Below, in pieces: positions 1-6,933 of a stretch of 64,000 nucleotides of DNA. Both the position numbers and the translations under genes were made by a program. The notes beneath the pieces are model-generated. The model ran no database searches and was not told the DNA's origin. It worked only from the letters and a program-made list of their open reading frames with translations. Origin of the DNA: Lachnospiraceae bacterium (GTDB lineage Bacteria; Bacillota; Clostridia; Lachnospirales; Lachnospiraceae); the NCBI GenBank assembly GCA_022483465.1, contig JAKVNF010000002.1, positions 620,001-684,000 of the forward strand, in the 5' to 3' direction. The number at the start of each line of letters is the position of its first letter. The first letter of the stretch is position 1.

Positions 1-517
1 GCGTCTCCCTTCCCTGCCGGAAGGTGACGGAGATCCACTGCTTGCCCTTGGTGACCCCGGGCTTGTTCCCGGTCTTTGCGCTGGCCCGGCCCGCCATCGA
101 GTTGATGAAGGTGCTCTTGCCGACGTTCGGGATCCCCAGAACCATCGCCCGCACCGGGCGGTTCTGGATGCCGCGCTTTCTGTCCCGCTCCATCTTCTCC
201 CGGCAGGCGGTCTGGATGGCCGCCCGGATCTTCTCCAGGGACTTCTTCTGCCTGGCGTCCACCGCGATCGGGGTTACCCCCTGGGCGGCAAACCAGGACA
301 GAAACTTCGCCGTCGCCGCGGGGTCCGCCAGGTCCGTCTTTGCCAGGATGACGATCCTTGACTTGCCCGCCGTCAGGGTGTCAATGTCGGGATTGCGGGA
401 GGAGATCGGGATTCTGGCATCGAGGATCTCGATCACGAGGTCCACGAGCTTCTTGTTCTCCTCCATCATCCGCCGGGCCTTGGTCATGTGCCCGGGATAC
501 CACTGCAGCTCCTGCAT
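1..517 (-). CDS. rbgA: Ribosome biogenesis GTPase RbgA/YlqF, partial (C-terminus outside window)
   Basis: Reading from an ATG at 517, the protein opens with MQELQWYPGHMTKARRMM, the characteristic N-terminus of the circularly permuted GTPase RbgA (YlqF). The permuted G4-like segment (ILAKTDLAD) comes before the P-loop GIPNVGKST near residue 130, followed by KTGNKPGVTKGKQW (switch region). The family helps late assembly of the 50S subunit and acts in the cytoplasm on the pre-50S particle. The stop codon lies beyond position 1, so about 172 codons are present. A hairpin terminator separates it from the 65-aa gene upstream. Neighbours (lepB, rplS, trmD) match the usual Firmicute order. Confidence 0.93.
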   Translation of the reverse strand, partial: MQELQWYPGHMTKARRMMEENKKLVDLVIEILDARIPISSRNPDIDTLTAGKSRIVILAKTDLADPAATAKFLSWFAAQGVTPIAVDARQKKSLEKIRAAIQTACREKMERDRKRGIQNRPVRAMVLGIPNVGKSTFINSMAGRASAKTGNKPGVTKGKQWISVTFRQGRET

Positions 518-538
518 GCTGTCTCCTTCTCTCCACAA

Positions 539-571
539 AAAGAAATACATCTGCATAAAAATGCAGATGTA
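539..571 (-). terminator. Hairpin terminator downstream of the 65-aa gene
   Basis: A perfect 11-bp inverted repeat (546-556 and 561-571) with a 4-nt loop is followed on the minus strand by a T-rich run (TTTCTTTTTG). It lies between the 65-aa gene and rbgA, so rbgA is probably transcribed mainly from another start or by read-through. Confidence 0.7.
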
Positions 572-593
572 CTCTTCTTGGGCTCTGCTCTCG

Positions 594-791
594 TTAGGAC
601 TTGAGTGCCGGGCCGGTGGCTGCGCCGCACACGAAGCTTCCCTTGGGCACGCCGTGGAGGCCGCTGTCGGTCCGCACCAGAACCATGTAGGGATAGCTCT
701 TCACCACCACACCGTTCTCGATGTCGTGATCGGTTGCGAGCTGTACCCGGGTCCCGGGCTCATAATTAAACTGATCTTCAATCTTCTGCAT
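594..791 (-). CDS. Small hypothetical protein (65 aa)
   Basis: ATG at 791 with a weak purine-rich stretch (AGGCAGG) upstream. The protein is soluble-looking with the core NGVVVKSYPYMVLVRTDSG, suggesting a small beta-rich (SH3/KOW-like) fold, but I do not recognise the family. It is preceded by an extended -10 promoter (TGGTATAAT) and followed by a good terminator, so it appears to be a single-gene transcript. Those flanking signals are the main reason to believe it is a gene. Function unknown. Confidence 0.6.
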   Translation of the reverse strand: MQKIEDQFNYEPGTRVQLATDHDIENGVVVKSYPYMVLVRTDSGLHGVPKGSFVCGAATGPALKS

Positions 792-820
792 GTCCTGCCT
801 GCCTTTCTCGAACCATCACA

Positions 821-851
821 GACCGGGGCATCCCCGGTCCGTTCCATTATA
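821..851 (-). promoter_or_regulatory. Extended -10 promoter plus palindrome at the transcription start, before the 65-aa gene
   Basis: The minus strand carries TATAAT at 846-851 preceded by TG-N, an extended -10, with no good -35 box. Immediately downstream (821-839) is the perfect palindrome GACCGGGG-CAT-CCCCGGTC type sequence, which would lie at about +7 to +25. It could be an operator or a 5' hairpin; lacking a T tract it is not a convincing lepB terminator. Confidence 0.45.
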
Positions 852-882
852 CCATGCTCCGGCCCTTTTGGCCGCAAACTGC

Positions 883-1500
883 CTATCGGCGCGTGGAAGA
901 GCGCACCCGGTGCAGGGTGCCGCCCCCTGAGGGGAGCGCAAGCCACACCCGCCCGAAGATGTTGCTCTCCCTGACGACCCCCAGGTAGGGGTCCCGGGAG
1001 TCGAGGCTGTCGTTGCGGTTGTCCCCCAGGAGAAAGTACTCGTCGTTTCCCAGGGTGATCTGCCGCGCCGCAATGCCCGCATCCTCCATCGCATCGTACC
1101 CGGCGGAGGTGCCGGAGGGCACCCCGTTGATGAGGAGCTCCCCGTCCATGATCTCGACGGTCTCCCCGGGGATGGCCACGACCCGCAGAAACAGCGGGTC
1201 CAGCGTGTCATCCCCGCCGGGGTAGAGGGCCACCACATCCCCCCGCTCCGGGGAGGAGAGCCGGTAGGCGAGGCGGTTGACCAGAACCTGCTGTCCCTCC
1301 AGAATCTGCGGTTCCATGGAGGCGTCCTGTGCCGTCGCCCGGTATCCCAGGGAGAAACACAGAACCGCCGCCAGAAAAACCGAAACCGTGACAAGCAGCA
1401 CCCAGCTCCCCACCGCCTGCAGCTTCTTGAAGCTGACCGGCTCCCGATCGTTGAGCCAGGACAGGTCATTGCTGCGGTTTTTTCCAAAGTGAAACCCCAT
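883..1500 (-). CDS. lepB: Signal peptidase I family protein lacking the usual catalytic lysine
   Basis: ATG at 1500 with AAAGGAG upstream; 205 aa. One N-terminal membrane segment (about residues 32-52) is followed by an extracytoplasmic S26 peptidase domain. Box B with the nucleophile Ser61 (ASMEP), box C (RGDVVALYPG) and box E (GDNRNDSLDSRD) are clear. Box D, normally xxKRVxxLPGD with the general-base lysine, reads LFLRVVAIPGE: the lysine position is leucine. The fold is therefore that of type I signal peptidase, which cleaves secretory signal peptides, but activity is doubtful or relies on another residue. It follows rplS, the usual Firmicute position, after a terminator. Alternative: a second, functional signal peptidase elsewhere does the essential work. 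Confidence 0.88.
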   Translation of the reverse strand: MGFHFGKNRSNDLSWLNDREPVSFKKLQAVGSWVLLVTVSVFLAAVLCFSLGYRATAQDASMEPQILEGQQVLVNRLAYRLSSPERGDVVALYPGGDDTLDPLFLRVVAIPGETVEIMDGELLINGVPSGTSAGYDAMEDAGIAARQITLGNDEYFLLGDNRNDSLDSRDPYLGVVRESNIFGRVWLALPSGGGTLHRVRSSTRR

Positions 1501-1519
1501 GTGCCGGCTCCTTTGTCAA

Positions 1520-1562
1520 ACAAAAACGGCCGCACCCTCCCGCCACGGGAAAGCGCCGCCGT
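1520..1562 (-). terminator. rplS terminator
   Basis: GC-rich stem (ACGGCGGCGC pairing with GTGCGGCCGT, one mismatch) followed on the minus strand by TTTTTG. It lies just after rplS and before the lepB start. Confidence 0.6.
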
Positions 1563-1583
1563 TCATAGGACAAGATCCTGTAT

Positions 1584-1922
1584 TCAGGCCTCCTTGACCT
1601 TTGCCTTCTTGCCGGAGAGTCCGCGCAGGTAGTTGAGCTTTGCTCTTCTGACCTTACCTTTTCTGACCACTTCGACCTTCTGGACGTTGGGGCTGTGCAG
1701 CGGCCAGGTCTTCTCGACGCCGATTCCGCTGGACTCCTTGCGGACCGTGAAGGTGGTCCGGTTGGAACCGCCCTGGACCTTCAGAACGGTGCCCTCGAAG
1801 ATCTGAACTCTCTCGCGGTCGCCCTCTTTGATCCGGTTGTAAACGCGGACGGTATCACCGACACCGAACGCGGGTGCTTCCGCCTTGCACTGGGAAGCCT
1901 CGATCTCACTGATAATGCTCAT
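1584..1922 (-). CDS. rplS: 50S ribosomal protein L19
   Basis: 112 aa from an ATG at 1922 with AAAGGAG 6 nt upstream. Family hallmarks: [31 protein letters not shown] in the N-terminal half and [33 protein letters not shown] at the C-terminus. L19 sits at the 30S-50S interface. It has its own promoter at the trmD end and a terminator downstream, so it can be expressed apart from the trmD operon. The leader of about 75 nt may hold an autoregulatory L19 leader, but I cannot confirm that structure by eye. An upstream in-frame start at 1976 lacks a ribosome-binding site. Confidence 0.97.
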   Translation of the reverse strand: MSIISEIEASQCKAEAPAFGVGDTVRVYNRIKEGDRERVQIFEGTVLKVQGGSNRTTFTVRKESSGIGVEKTWPLHSPNVQKVEVVRKGKVRRAKLNYLRGLSGKKAKVKEA

Positions 1923-2000
1923 GATGTTCTCCTTTACTTGTGGATGTTCTTGCCGGTGATTCTGGCAGAGGACCATCTCCTAACTCAACACAGCTTTTCT

Positions 2001-2029
2001 AATGTACCACAGCCCTTTCGCGCATGCAA
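2001..2029 (-). promoter_or_regulatory. Putative rplS promoter
   Basis: Minus strand TTGCAT (2024-2029), 17-bp spacer, TACATT (2001-2006), directly at the end of trmD and about 80 nt before the rplS ATG. Confidence 0.5.
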
Positions 2030-2033
2030 GGAA

Positions 2034-2795
2034 TTATTCCTCGCTCTCCCGCAGGATGCGCGCAAAGCGCCGCTTCTCGGCTGGGGTCATCGGCGTCTGT
2101 CTCATCTTTTCCAGATACGCCTCGTACAGGTCCGGGCGCCGCTCTCTTGTGCGGGCAAGGCTCTGGGCGAGCCGCCACTCCGAGACCTTTTTGTGGTCCC
2201 CGGACAGGAGCACCTCCGGGACGTCTCTTCCCTGCCAGCTCTCCGGCCGGGAGTACTGGGGGTACTCCAAAAGGCCGTTCTGGAAGGAGTCGGTCTCGGC
2301 GCTCTCATCATTTCCCAAAACCCCCGGCACCAGCCGGGAGACCGCGTCCACCACGATCATCGCGGGGAGCTCGCCCCCCGTCAGGACATAGTCCCCGACG
2401 GAGACCACCTCCGCGTGGATCGCCTCCAGGGCCCGCTCATCGATGCCCTCGTAGTGGCCGCAGAGAAGGATCAGATCCTCCTCCTTTGCAAAGTCCGCCG
2501 CCATCTCCTGGGTAAAGAGGGCGCCCTGGGGCGTCAGGTAGACGACCCTTGCGGGTGCGGGGAGCGACTTCTGCACCGCCTCACAGGCATCGAACACGGG
2601 CTGCGCCTGCATCAGCATGCCGGCCCCGCCGCCATAGGTGTAGTCATCCACCCGGCCGTGGCGGTTTTCCGTGTAGTCCCGGATATTGATACAGGAGAGG
2701 TGGATCAGATCCCGGTCCATGGCGCGCTTTAGGATGCTCGTATGGAGTCCGCTCTCCACCATCTCCGGAAAGAGCGTCAGCACGTGAAAATTCAT
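2034..2795 (-). CDS. trmD: tRNA (guanine-37-N1) methyltransferase
   Basis: 253 aa starting MNFHVLTLFPEM. The SPOUT knot motifs are visible: YGGGAGMLMQ near residue 60, LLCGHYEGIDERA and VGDYVLTGGELPAM around residues 110-145. It methylates G37 of tRNAs reading CNN and some GNN codons with SAM, preventing +1 frameshifts. The ATG at 2795 shares its A with the rimM stop (TGATG), implying translational coupling. Longer upstream starts overlap rimM and lack support. Confidence 0.97.
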   Translation of the reverse strand: MNFHVLTLFPEMVESGLHTSILKRAMDRDLIHLSCINIRDYTENRHGRVDDYTYGGGAGMLMQAQPVFDACEAVQKSLPAPARVVYLTPQGALFTQEMAADFAKEEDLILLCGHYEGIDERALEAIHAEVVSVGDYVLTGGELPAMIVVDAVSRLVPGVLGNDESAETDSFQNGLLEYPQYSRPESWQGRDVPEVLLSGDHKKVSEWRLAQSLARTRERRPDLYEAYLEKMRQTPMTPAEKRRFARILRESEE

Positions 2796-3313
2796 CACAG
2801 ATCCTCCAGCCCCGGCAGAAGGTGTACCTTCATGTACCCCTCCTCGGGCCTGGTCTCGAGGATGCACTCCTTCGTCGCCGGGATGAGAAGCTCGGTGCCG
2901 TCCTCCCGACGGACCACGTACACGTCGTTGGCGCCGGTGCGGATGACGTCGGAAAAGGTGCCCAGCACCCTTCCGTCCTCCTCCTCGACCCGGATTCCGA
3001 TGAGGTCCGGGATGTAGAACCGCCCCTCGGGGAGCTTCGGGGCATCCTCCCGGTCCACCAGGAGTTCTGCTCCGTGCAGGAGCCTGGCCGCATCCATGTC
3101 CTCGATGCCCTCCAGGTGGATCACCACAAACTTCCCGGCAAAGCGGCAGTTGGACGCGGTGGTCTTTGTGACCTTGCCACGGTGCCGGATGTAAACGGTC
3201 TTCAGTATCCGGAACCGCTCCGGGTCATCGCACTCGGCAAAGACCTTGACATCGCCTTTCACGCCGTGGGTGCCCGCGATGGTTCCGATCACAAACTGTT
3301 TTACCATGGTCAC
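2795..3313 (-). CDS. rimM: Ribosome maturation factor RimM
   Basis: About 172 aa. N-terminal RimM domain (FVIGTIAGTHGVKGDVKVF), then the linker and PRC-barrel domain (GRFYIPDLIGIRVEEEDGRVLG). It binds S19 in the 30S head during 30S maturation. Two starts are possible: GTG at 3313, which overlaps the khpA stop in a GTGA tetranucleotide typical of coupled genes, or ATG at 3307 two codons later; neither has a clear independent ribosome-binding site. Sits in the usual khpA-rimM-trmD order. Confidence 0.95.
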   Translation of the reverse strand: MTMVKQFVIGTIAGTHGVKGDVKVFAECDDPERFRILKTVYIRHRGKVTKTTASNCRFAGKFVVIHLEGIEDMDAARLLHGAELLVDREDAPKLPEGRFYIPDLIGIRVEEEDGRVLGTFSDVIRTGANDVYVVRREDGTELLIPATKECILETRPEEGYMKVHLLPGLEDL

Positions 3314-3573
3314 GGTTCGTCTTTCGGGGCAGCTGCCTCGTCCCGGGACTCGATGTTGACATCGACGATCTCCTCCTCGCGGGAGGCAGCCGCCTTCACC
3401 ACTGCCCGGATTGCCTTGGCGATCCGTCCCTGTCTTCCGATGACCTTGCCCATGTCAGAGGCAGCGACCTGGAGATTTACCTTGGTGACCCTGCCGTCCT
3501 TCTGTTCCGTGACGACGACTTCCTCCGGGTGCTCCACCAGGTTTTTTGCAATAACTTCAACCAATTCCTTCAT
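3310..3573 (-). CDS. khpA: KH-domain RNA-binding protein KhpA
   Basis: 87 aa from the ATG at 3573 (AAGGAG upstream). Begins MKELVEVIAKNLVEHPEEV and has the KH loop DMGKVIGRQGRIAKAIRAVV with the GxxG element (GRQG). Members of this family (YlqC) dimerise or pair with KhpB/Jag and bind RNA, with effects on cell size and division. The short C-terminal tail is acidic. Located between rpsP and rimM as in most Firmicutes. Confidence 0.95.
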   Translation of the reverse strand: MKELVEVIAKNLVEHPEEVVVTEQKDGRVTKVNLQVAASDMGKVIGRQGRIAKAIRAVVKAAASREEEIVDVNIESRDEAAAPKDEP

Positions 3574-3622
3574 CGTGTCTCCTTCGCCTGCCATGCAGGT
3601 CCAATGCAAAAGACCTCAGGAA

Positions 3623-3865
3623 TCAGTTCGCCTTTCTGGCAGCCTTGATGAGCTTGTTGACAACGGTGGTCGGCTGTGCGCCCTTTGCCATCCAGGCATC
3701 GGCCTTCTCCAGGTCGATCTTGATGGTAGCAGGATTGGTGTTGGGATCATAGGTGCCGATCTGGTCGATGGCAACGCCGTCCCTGGGCTTGGAAGCCTCC
3801 TGCACAACAATACGATAGAAAGGAACCTTTTTCTGTCCGATTCTGGTGAGTCTGATCTTAACCAT
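3623..3865 (-). CDS. rpsP: 30S ribosomal protein S16
   Basis: 80 aa, opening MVKIRLTRIGQKKVPFYRIVV and containing IGTYDPNTNPATIKID, both diagnostic for S16. Assembles early in the 30S body. ATG at 3865 is preceded by GGAGG. About 80 nt separate it from ffh upstream and 50 nt from khpA downstream. Confidence 0.98.
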   Translation of the reverse strand: MVKIRLTRIGQKKVPFYRIVVQEASKPRDGVAIDQIGTYDPNTNPATIKIDLEKADAWMAKGAQPTTVVNKLIKAARKAN

Positions 3866-3945
3866 TGTTTTCCTCCAATTTTCTTTCAGCTGTTGAAATG
3901 ATATTTATAGAGAAGGGCGGAACCCGCCCCAGATCTATCTGCTTG

Positions 3946-5355
3946 TCAGAACGGGAACCCGCCCCGTCCGCCGGCAAAGGGATTGCCGTTGCCGCGCTTG
4001 CCCATGCCCATCATCCCGAAGGGGTTGCCGTGGCGGCGCTTTCCCATCATGCCGGGCATCTTTTTGACCATCTCCTGCATCTGCTTGAACTGCTTGATGA
4101 AGCGGTTCACATCGGCGATGTCGTTGCCGGAGCCCTTGGCGATCCGGTACTTGCGCTGCGGGGTTAAGAGCTTGGGATTTGCCCGCTCGGCGGGGGTCAT
4201 GGAGAGGACGATTGCCTCCATCCGCGCCATCTTCTTCTCGTCGACGGCGCTTTCGATCTCATCCGCGGAGAGCCCTAAGTTCGGCATCATCTTCAGGACG
4301 GAGCCCATGCCGCCCATCTTGCGCATCTGCTTCATGGACTCCAGGTAGTCGTTGAAGTCGAACTTGCCCTTCTTGATCTTGGCGGACATCTCGGCGTTTG
4401 CCTTCTCGTCCTCCTCGTCCATGTTTTCCTGGACCTTGTCGATCAGGGTCAGCACATCGCCCATGCCAAGGATCCGGGAAGCCATGCGGTCCGGATAGAA
4501 CTGCTCCAGGTCGGAGAGCTTCTCGCCCATGCCGACGTAGAGGATCGGCTTACCGGTGACCGCCTTGACGGAGAGCGCCGCACCGCCTCTCGTGTCGCCG
4601 TCCATCTTGGAGAGGATGACGCCGTCCACGCCGATGCGGTCGTTGAAGGTCTGGGCCACGTTGACGGCCTCCTGGCCGGTCATGGCATCGACCACGAGGA
4701 GCGTCTGGTGGACGGTGACCGCCTTCTTGATGTCCTCGAGCTCCTGCATCATGTCCTCATCGATCTGCAGACGTCCTGCGGTATCGAGGAAGAGCACGTC
4801 GTTGTGGTACTGCTCGGCGTGGGCAAGGGCCGCCTCGGCGATCTTCACCGGTTCCTTCGAGCCCTCAAGGGTGAACACAGGGACCCCGACCTTCTCGCCG
4901 TTGACCTGCAACTGTTTGATGGCGCCGGGGCGGTAGACGTCCAGCGCCGCGAGGAGCGGCCGCTTTCCCTTCTTCAAAAGCTTCCCGGCCAGCTTCGAGG
5001 CGGTGGTCGTCTTGCCCGAGCCCTGGAGACCCACCATCATGATGACGGTGATGGCCTTGCCGGGCTGGAAGGAAAGCTCTGCGCCCTCGGGGCCCATGAG
5101 CTTGATCATCTCCTCATTGACGATCTTGATGACCTGCTGGGCGGGATTGAGGCCGTTCATGACCTCCTCGCCCACCGCCCGCTCCTGGATGGAGGCGATG
5201 AACTGCTTGACCACCTTGAAGTTGACGTCTGCCTCCAGGAGGGCGATCTTGACCTCCTTCAGGGCGGACTTGACGTCCTCCTCCGAGAGCTTCCCCTTGC
5301 CGGAGAGCTTGCGGAAGACGCGGCTTAATTTTTCGGAGAGACTCTCAAATGCCAT
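3946..5355 (-). CDS. ffh: Signal recognition particle GTPase Ffh
   Basis: 469 aa. N domain (MAFESLSEKLSRVFRKLSGK), G domain with P-loop GLQGSGKTT near residue 105, DTAGR near 190, and SKMDGDTRGG (G4 area) near 250, then the methionine-rich M domain that binds signal peptides and 4.5S RNA. The C-terminus is a Gly/Met/Phe-rich tail ending GRGGFPF. With FtsY it delivers nascent membrane proteins to the translocon. The receptor ftsY lies 1.6 kb downstream in the next operon. Start at 5355 follows AGAGGT. Confidence 0.98.
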   Translation of the reverse strand: MAFESLSEKLSRVFRKLSGKGKLSEEDVKSALKEVKIALLEADVNFKVVKQFIASIQERAVGEEVMNGLNPAQQVIKIVNEEMIKLMGPEGAELSFQPGKAITVIMMVGLQGSGKTTTASKLAGKLLKKGKRPLLAALDVYRPGAIKQLQVNGEKVGVPVFTLEGSKEPVKIAEAALAHAEQYHNDVLFLDTAGRLQIDEDMMQELEDIKKAVTVHQTLLVVDAMTGQEAVNVAQTFNDRIGVDGVILSKMDGDTRGGAALSVKAVTGKPILYVGMGEKLSDLEQFYPDRMASRILGMGDVLTLIDKVQENMDEEDEKANAEMSAKIKKGKFDFNDYLESMKQMRKMGGMGSVLKMMPNLGLSADEIESAVDEKKMARMEAIVLSMTPAERANPKLLTPQRKYRIAKGSGNDIADVNRFIKQFKQMQEMVKKMPGMMGKRRHGNPFGMMGMGKRGNGNPFAGGRGGFPF

Positions 5356-5371
5356 ACGTGCAGATACCTCT

Positions 5372-5683
5372 TTACAGGACCTTTCGGATTTCGTCCGCCC
5401 AGGCCTTTTCCCGGTCGGTGCCGCCGCGGGACATCTCGTCGCAGACGGCCCGGATCTTGTCGAAGCGCTCGATGAGGCCGAGTTTTTGCTCGTACTCCTC
5501 CAGCTGCTCCGTGGCCCGGCGGATCAGGCTCGACGCCGCCTGCCGGGAGATGCCCTCCTCACCGGAGATCTCGGTGAGGGACATGTCGTTGTAGACGAGC
5601 TCCTCGTAGACCTTTCTCTGCCGGTCCGAGAGGAGGCTCCCATAGAAATCATATAGAATTCCCTGGCGTACGATTGGTTCCAT
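5372..5683 (-). CDS. ylxM: YlxM family helix-turn-helix protein (SRP-associated)
   Basis: 103 aa from the ATG at 5683 (GGAAGG upstream). Contains LLSDRQRKVYEELVYNDMSLTEISGEEGISRQAASSLIRRA, a sigma-70 region 4-like HTH. YlxM/p13 proteins are encoded next to ffh and are reported to associate with SRP. It heads the ylxM-ffh-rpsP-khpA-rimM-trmD operon behind a near-consensus promoter. An upstream in-frame extension to 5794 overlaps that promoter and is rejected. Confidence 0.93.
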   Translation of the reverse strand: MEPIVRQGILYDFYGSLLSDRQRKVYEELVYNDMSLTEISGEEGISRQAASSLIRRATEQLEEYEQKLGLIERFDKIRAVCDEMSRGGTDREKAWADEIRKVL

Positions 5684-5711
5684 CGCGTTTCCTTCCCGTG
5701 CAGCGAAGAAC

Positions 5712-5740
5712 ATCATACTTGCCAAACTGCCGGGTGTCAA
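5712..5740 (-). promoter_or_regulatory. Near-consensus promoter of the ylxM-ffh-trmD operon
   Basis: Minus strand TTGACA (5735-5740), exactly 17 bp, TATGAT (5712-5717), about 30 nt upstream of the ylxM ATG. The -35 box lies inside the terminator stem of the preceding operon. Confidence 0.85.
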
Positions 5741-5763
5741 GAAAAAAGATTGACACCCGGCAG
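5727..5763 (-). terminator. Terminator hairpin of the plsX-to-GH25 operon
   Basis: A perfect 14-bp stem (5727-5740 with 5750-5763) and a 9-nt loop lie 28 nt after the GH25-like gene. The trailing T run is short (TTT), so termination may be partial. The distal arm supplies the -35 box of the ylxM promoter. Confidence 0.65.
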
Positions 5764-5790
5764 ATCTGATCAGATGAAATTGTGGTCGTC

Positions 5791-6909
5791 TCACCCCGAG
5801 GTGCTGACCGCAAGGTCCAGGTGCACCGCGGTGTCAATGCCCGCCACGCTCCCTTCGCTCTCGTACTGCCACAGGCGGAAGGAGTAGGGGAAGTAGAGGT
5901 CGTCCGAGAACTCCTGGATCCAGCGGTCGTACCCGTCGATGGCGGTCAGGTCGGTCTTCATGACAAAGCCCGCAAGGCTCCCGTAGATCATGGCGTCATA
6001 CCCGCCCGCGTCCACGCCGCTGCAGAAGGTGTCCAGGTTGGAGGTCCACTCGGCCCTCGTCAGGGAGTAGATCCTCGAGTCCGCCGAGACGCTCCGAATC
6101 AGGGCCGCCACCGGATAGGTGATCTTGTCCCGGTAGGGGGAGAGCAAAGTCAGCAGGTAGTCCTCCTCCTCGGAGGCCTCAGCCCCGTTCTTTGCCCCCA
6201 GGCTCCAGTAGACGCCGACCTCCACGCCGGCAGCCAGGGCGCCGTCCACGTTTTCGGCAAACTTCGAATCGACGTAGAGGTCGCCGCTGTCATTGCGGCC
6301 CCCGGCGCAGATCATCGCAAACTCGATCCCCGACTCGGCAACGGCATCCCAGTCGATGGTGCCGTTGGCGGAGGAGACGTCGATGCCCTGCCTTGTCACG
6401 ATCTGGTCATTGCTCCCCTGGTAGGTCATGGTTCCGTCGTCGGCGAAGGCAAAGTCCCCATCCCCGAAGCCGTTCTTCTCCACGCTGCTGATGACGGGGT
6501 AGAAGTAGTACCGCCCGTCGCTCACCACCACCAGGTCATCGGAGAAGAGGTCCCGGAGCATGGTGGTCACGCTGTTGCCGGACTCCAGGGAGGACTGGAT
6601 CTGGGTCTGGATGGCGTTCTGCTCCTCCCGCTCTCCGGTCATGCGCGCGGCCTCCTCCCGCTTCTCCACCTCCTCCTCGGTGTAGAGGGTCTTGTCGTCC
6701 CCCTCGAGGGCGGCGAGCTGCTTCTTCGTGTCGGCAAGCTCACTGGCAGCGCTCCGCTCCCGGAAGAACAAAAGGCCCGCCAGAACCACCCCCGCGATCG
6801 CGATGAGGCTTAGGATGATCAGGTTGACCAGGTACCAGGAGCGCCGCCGGTTCGGATTCGCACCGGCACCCCCACTGTGCTTTTCGTTGTTTGCTTTTTC
6901 ACGGTCCAT
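5791..6909 (-). CDS. Membrane-anchored GH25 (lysozyme-fold) protein with degenerate active site
   Basis: 372 aa from the ATG at 6909 with GGGGTGG about 10 nt upstream. A membrane segment at about residues 25-45 (YLVNLIILSLIAIAGVVLAG) is followed by a coiled-coil-like stretch and then a C-terminal GH25 domain: GIDVSSANGTIDWDAVAESG (first acidic strand), GVYWSLGA, and the end FRLWQYESEG...GIDTAVHLDLA. In active GH25 muramidases the strand after YPV carries the catalytic Asp-x-Glu; here it reads YPVAALIRSVS, so both acids are missing. It is probably an extracellular peptidoglycan-binding or scaffolding relative. Last gene of the operon that starts at plsX. Confidence 0.8.
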   Translation of the reverse strand: MDREKANNEKHSGGAGANPNRRRSWYLVNLIILSLIAIAGVVLAGLLFFRERSAASELADTKKQLAALEGDDKTLYTEEEVEKREEAARMTGEREEQNAIQTQIQSSLESGNSVTTMLRDLFSDDLVVVSDGRYYFYPVISSVEKNGFGDGDFAFADDGTMTYQGSNDQIVTRQGIDVSSANGTIDWDAVAESGIEFAMICAGGRNDSGDLYVDSKFAENVDGALAAGVEVGVYWSLGAKNGAEASEEEDYLLTLLSPYRDKITYPVAALIRSVSADSRIYSLTRAEWTSNLDTFCSGVDAGGYDAMIYGSLAGFVMKTDLTAIDGYDRWIQEFSDDLYFPYSFRLWQYESEGSVAGIDTAVHLDLAVSTSG

Positions 6910-6933
6910 AGGCAGAAATTCCACCCCCGCAGC

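Noticed and set aside
1923-2000. L19 leader riboregulator upstream of rplS
   Set aside because: Position and length fit, but I could not trace the expected stems by eye, so it is not listed as an RNA.
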